Origin: an uncultured Enorma sp.
Lineage (GTDB): Bacteria; Actinomycetota; Coriobacteriia; Coriobacteriales; Coriobacteriaceae
DNA: 7,868 bases
Reading direction: 5' to 3'
Assembly (NCBI GenBank): GCA_905210055.1
Contig: CAJLVH010000088.1
Location: forward strand, 1 to 7,868
The position numbers and the translations under genes were made by a program. Every line of letters starts with the position of its first letter. Positions within the stretch are counted from its first letter, which is position 1. Shown here one piece after another: positions 5,519 through 7,868 of this stretch. The notes under the pieces are model-generated. The model was not told where the DNA came from, made no database searches, and was given only the letters and a program-made list of their open reading frames with translations.

Positions 5519-5550
5519 CATCATGGCGGCATCTTTCGCACACTCGTGCC

Positions 5551-5760
5551 ATGAGCGAGAAGATTGAACAGACAATTGGCCGGAATGTGCGCAGCCTGCG
5601 CGAGGCGCAGCATCTTTCGAAAGTTGAGTTTTGCCTGATGGCCGGGTTGAGCCGGCCGTATCTCAACAAAATCGAGGCTGGCGAGGCGAATATCTCGGTG
5701 AAGCAGCTCGACCGGCTCGCGCAGAGTTTGGGAATCGATGCGGCCGAGCTTCTGCGGTAG
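5551..5760 (+). CDS. Small XRE/Cro-family helix-turn-helix regulator
   Basis: A 69-residue protein made of little more than a single Cro/C1-type HTH. The N-terminal helix IGRNVRSLREAQHLSKVEF leads into the HTH (about 22-50: LSKVEFCLMAGLSRPYLNKIEAG), followed by ISVKQLDRLAQSLGIDAAELL, the standard helices 4-5. There is no sensor or dimerisation domain beyond this. The start at ATG 5551 has no visible SD; the possible -10 in the palindrome would put the transcript start about 30 bases upstream. Its codons carry more A/T than the neighbours (ATT, GAA, ACA and AAT near the start). It is likely cytoplasmic and DNA-binding, most simply at the palindrome at 5501-5518, controlling itself and the divergent HAD-like gene. 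It ends 3 bp from the end of ansA, which it meets tail-to-tail. The family call is secure; the target is inferred. Confidence 0.9.
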   Translation: MSEKIEQTIGRNVRSLREAQHLSKVEFCLMAGLSRPYLNKIEAGEANISVKQLDRLAQSLGIDAAELLR

Positions 5761-5763
5761 CTC

Positions 5764-6822
5764 CTATTCCGCCAAACGGTCGTGGTTGACGGGCTGGTAG
5801 AACAGGCGGGCGAGCTCGCAGGCGTCGCGCGTTTGAGCGAGCGCCCACATCATCTTGGCGACGATCGCCTCCGTGGTCATGTCGCCGCCGCGCAGGATGC
5901 CGGGATGTTCCGCGTAGGCTCGACCGACTTCGTACACGCCCAGGTCGAGACCTTCTTCGGGAACCTGCGTGGTGAGCACGATCGCGCGTCCCGAGCCCAC
6001 CCAATCAAAGATTGCCTGCTTGAACGAGGGTTCGTCGGCGCCATAGTCTGGAATGCCGCCGAGTCCGTAGATCTCGAGTACGAGCGCGTCGTAGGCGGGC
6101 TTGAGCGCTGCGAAGAGCTCGGGGTTTAAGCCAGGTGTGAGCTTGAGCACGGCGACGCGTTCGTCGATGTGGTCGAAATGGGCGGGAGCGGAAATGTTGC
6201 CAGCGTCGGCCTCGGTGCTGGGCGTGGGCTCGTCTGCACGCGCAGGTACGCCGGAGCCCCAGGCGCCCGCCCGCACGATGCGGTCGTTGCGGATGTAGGC
6301 GAGCGGCGGGAAGTTTACGCTGGTAAACGCATTCGCGCTCATGGTGCGCTGTTTGCGGGCGCGCGTGCCCGCGATGGCGATGCCCCCGAACACGATGGAG
6401 ACGTCACACGACAGGTCGTCGATTGCGTAGAGGAGACTTTGGTAGAGGTTGAGCTTCGCATCGGTGAAGGAGCTCGTCATGGGGCGCTGCGAACCGGTGA
6501 GCACGATGGGCTTTGCGCTCGCGGGGATGAGGTAGGAGAGCGCTGCGGCGGTGTAGGCCATGGTGTCCGTGCCGTGCAGCACGAGGAAGCCGTCGAAATC
6601 CGCGTATCGATCGGCGATTGCCCGCGCGATGCGCAGCCAGTCTGCGGGGCGCATGTTCGTGCTGTCTATGTTCATGAGCTGCAGCGTATCGAGGTCGCAG
6701 AGGCCGCGTACCTCCGGCACGCAGGCGGCGAGCTCTTCGCCCGAGAGCGCGGGGGAGAGCCCCCGGCCGTCTTCCGCAGACGCGATGGTTCCGCCGGTTG
6801 CGATGAGCAGGATGCGCTTCAT
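5764..6822 (-). CDS. ansA: L-asparaginase, type I (cytoplasmic)
   Basis: A 352-residue enzyme hydrolysing L-asparagine to aspartate and ammonia. Catalytic features are intact: LIATGGTIAS with the nucleophilic Thr12, substrate-binding NIDSTNM (Asp53, Ser54), HGTDTMAYT with Thr85-Asp86, TGSQRPM at 109-115, and Lys157 in GTRARKQRT. There is no signal peptide, and the length fits the cytoplasmic type I form (about 338) rather than the periplasmic type II. A polar, Ala/Glu/Thr-rich stretch at about 190-215 (ADEPTPSTEADAG) looks like a loop insertion between the two domains. The start is ATG 6820-6822, with GGACGG a few bases upstream (weak). A candidate extended -10 (TGATAAAAT) precedes it. It diverges from galU and is tail-to-tail with the XRE gene, so no operon partner is visible. 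No terminator is apparent in the 3-bp gap. Confidence 0.93.
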   Translation of the reverse strand: MKRILLIATGGTIASAEDGRGLSPALSGEELAACVPEVRGLCDLDTLQLMNIDSTNMRPADWLRIARAIADRYADFDGFLVLHGTDTMAYTAAALSYLIPASAKPIVLTGSQRPMTSSFTDAKLNLYQSLLYAIDDLSCDVSIVFGGIAIAGTRARKQRTMSANAFTSVNFPPLAYIRNDRIVRAGAWGSGVPARADEPTPSTEADAGNISAPAHFDHIDERVAVLKLTPGLNPELFAALKPAYDALVLEIYGLGGIPDYGADEPSFKQAIFDWVGSGRAIVLTTQVPEEGLDLGVYEVGRAYAEHPGILRGGDMTTEAIVAKMMWALAQTRDACELARLFYQPVNHDRLAE

Positions 6823-6858
6823 GTCCGTCCATTCAGGTGAAAAAACCAGCCAAGCTAG

Positions 6859-6867
6859 ATTTTATCA
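6859..6867 (-). promoter_or_regulatory. Extended -10 promoter candidate for ansA
   Basis: On the minus strand TGATAAAAT gives a TGn motif plus TAAAAT. It would start transcripts near 6852, about 30 bases before the ATG. There is no -35 hexamer at 16-18 bp, which extended -10 promoters can tolerate. Confidence 0.45.
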
Positions 6868-6943
6868 TGTCGCGGTAGCGACCGCTTCGCCTTGACTGCT
6901 CTGTAGATTGCTTGAACACGCGGGAATCTGCTGCGGACAGCGC

Positions 6944-6960
6944 TACTATGCTGCTCATAG
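6944..6960 (+). promoter_or_regulatory. Candidate -10 and small inverted repeat upstream of galU
   Basis: TACTAT (6944-6949) overlaps the inverted repeat CTATG-ctgct-CATAG (6946-6960). It lies about 75 bases before the galU start. There is no -35 hexamer at normal spacing. The repeat could be a small operator, but with 5-bp arms it may be chance. GAAAGGAA (7013-7020) is the clear ribosome binding site for the ATG at 7025. Confidence 0.3.
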
Positions 6961-7024
6961 GCCAAGCTTTGCACCGCGCGGGACGAGTATGCTACCGCGC
7001 GTTCTGCCACCCGAAAGGAATGAC

Positions 7025-7868
7025 ATGAAGGCCATCATCCCCGCCGCGGGCCTGGGGACCCGCTTCCTGCCCGCGACGAAGTGCACGCCCAAGGAGATGC
7101 TGCCCGTCCTCGACAAGCCGGTCATCCAGTACGTCGTGGAGGAGGCGCTCGAGCCCGAGGAGGTCACGGACGCCATCATCGTGACGAGCCCCAACAAGCC
7201 GGAGCTCCTCAGCTACTTCCAGCCCGACACCGCCCTCGAGCAGCTCCTGCGCGCCCGCGGCAAGGCCGGCTGCGCCGACGGGGTCGCCCGCGCCGGCTCC
7301 CTGCCCGTGGACTTCCGCTTCCAGTACAGGCCGAACGGCCTGGGCCACGCCATCCGCTCCGCGGCCGACGCCGTCGCCGGCGAGCCCTTCCTCGTGCTGC
7401 TCGGCGACTACGTGGTCCCCGCGCGCGACATCTGCGGCCGCATGCTCGAGGCCTCGGCCGCCCACGGCGGCGCGTCCGTCGTGGCCGTGGCGCCCTGCGC
7501 GCCGGAGGAGGTCTCGCGCTACGGCGTGATCGCCGGCGAGTGCCTCGACGCCCCCGCGGGCGGCCTCGAGCCGGGCGCCGTGTGGCGCGTCTCCGGGCTC
7601 GTGGAGAAGCCCGCTCCGGAGGACGCCCCCTCGAACCTCTACCTCGTCGGCCGCTACCTGCTCAGCCCCCTCGTGATGGACCTCCTCGAGGACCAGGCGC
7701 CCGGCGCCGGCGGCGAGGTGCAGCTCACCGACGCCATGGCCCGCTCGCTCGAGCGCGAGGCCATGTACGCCGTGGTGGTCGACCCGCTCAGCGGCTACGA
7801 CACCGGCACGCCCTCCGGCTGGATCGCGACGAACGCCCTCATGGCCGCCTCCGACCCGCGCTTCTCCG
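7025..7868 (+). CDS. galU: UTP-glucose-1-phosphate uridylyltransferase family protein (3' end beyond window)
   Basis: The open frame gives 281 residues and leaves the window, so about 10-30 more are probably missing. GalU joins UTP and glucose-1-phosphate to UDP-glucose, the precursor for cell-wall and capsular polysaccharides and glycolipids. Seen: nucleotide-binding PAAGLGTRFLPATK (6-19) and PKEMLPVLDKP (22-32), NGLGHAI (104-110), the metal-site Asp128 in LLGDY, RYGVI (165-169), VEKP with Lys195, and GGEVQLTDAM (229-238). Divergent points: TSPNKPELLSYF at 54-65 where most GalUs have TGRxK-type sequence, and YDTGTPSGW at 258-266 where a Lys is usual in place of the Pro. The start at ATG 7025 is supported by GAAAGGAA five bases upstream. 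Only one of 281 codons (GCT at 7613-7615) ends in A or T, far more biased than the other genes, suggesting transfer from a higher-GC relative or strong codon selection. A related nucleotidyltransferase activity is possible. Confidence 0.88.
   Translation, partial: MKAIIPAAGLGTRFLPATKCTPKEMLPVLDKPVIQYVVEEALEPEEVTDAIIVTSPNKPELLSYFQPDTALEQLLRARGKAGCADGVARAGSLPVDFRFQYRPNGLGHAIRSAADAVAGEPFLVLLGDYVVPARDICGRMLEASAAHGGASVVAVAPCAPEEVSRYGVIAGECLDAPAGGLEPGAVWRVSGLVEKPAPEDAPSNLYLVGRYLLSPLVMDLLEDQAPGAGGEVQLTDAMARSLEREAMYAVVVDPLSGYDTGTPSGWIATNALMAASDPRFS

Noticed and set aside
6169..6840. 223-codon plus-strand frame opposite ansA, and 847-1599 shadows on the plus strand.
   Set aside because: They mirror well-supported genes and show no recognisable motifs.
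1..7868. CRISPR array, insertion sequence, integrase, phage gene, tRNA, rRNA or replication origin.
   Set aside because: No regularly spaced repeats, transposase or integrase motifs, or cloverleaf-type sequences were seen on either strand.

Overview
The window looks like a chromosomal segment from a high-GC Gram-positive, most likely a member of the Coriobacteriia (Collinsella/Olsenella-like). This rests on base composition (roughly 58-67% G+C in most genes), purine-rich GGAGG/GAAAGGA ribosome binding sites, and the mix of small zinc-ribbon membrane proteins, multi-cluster ferredoxins and a type I asparaginase. The genus is inference and could be wrong.

Layout. (1) Positions 1-1440 are read on the minus strand: the start of a zinc-ribbon protein (cut by the window edge), a small acidic protein of unknown function, and a complete zinc-ribbon protein with four predicted membrane segments. 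The two zinc-ribbon genes are paralogs that share their N-terminus, ribosome binding site, -10 box and an upstream 13-bp element. Good intrinsic terminators end the small acidic gene and the complete zinc-ribbon gene. (2) Diverging from these, 1768-3033 (+) encodes an unusual four-cluster ferredoxin-like protein with a central cysteine-rich domain and a C-terminal coiled coil. (3) 3034-3390 is a 357-bp gap. It holds a 129-bp element bounded by 21-bp near-perfect inverted repeats and then a sigma-A-type promoter for ychF (3391-4467), which is followed by a small DUF1648-type membrane protein. (4) A degenerate Cof-type HAD phosphatase homolog (-) and a small XRE-type regulator (+) are divergently arranged around a perfect 18-bp palindrome, which is a strong operator candidate. 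(5) The regulator runs tail-to-tail, 3 bp apart, into ansA (type I L-asparaginase, -). (6) Diverging from ansA is the start of a galU-family nucleotidyltransferase that leaves the window. Its codons end almost exclusively in G or C, unlike any other gene here.

The genes do not form one pathway. ychF, ansA and galU are housekeeping functions in translation/stress, asparagine catabolism and UDP-glucose supply. The less ordinary parts are the paired zinc-ribbon genes, the four-cluster ferredoxin, the palindrome/XRE/HAD-like unit, a small gene that appears to use an AUA start, and the two large inverted repeats. No mobile element gene, CRISPR array, tRNA or rRNA was seen.
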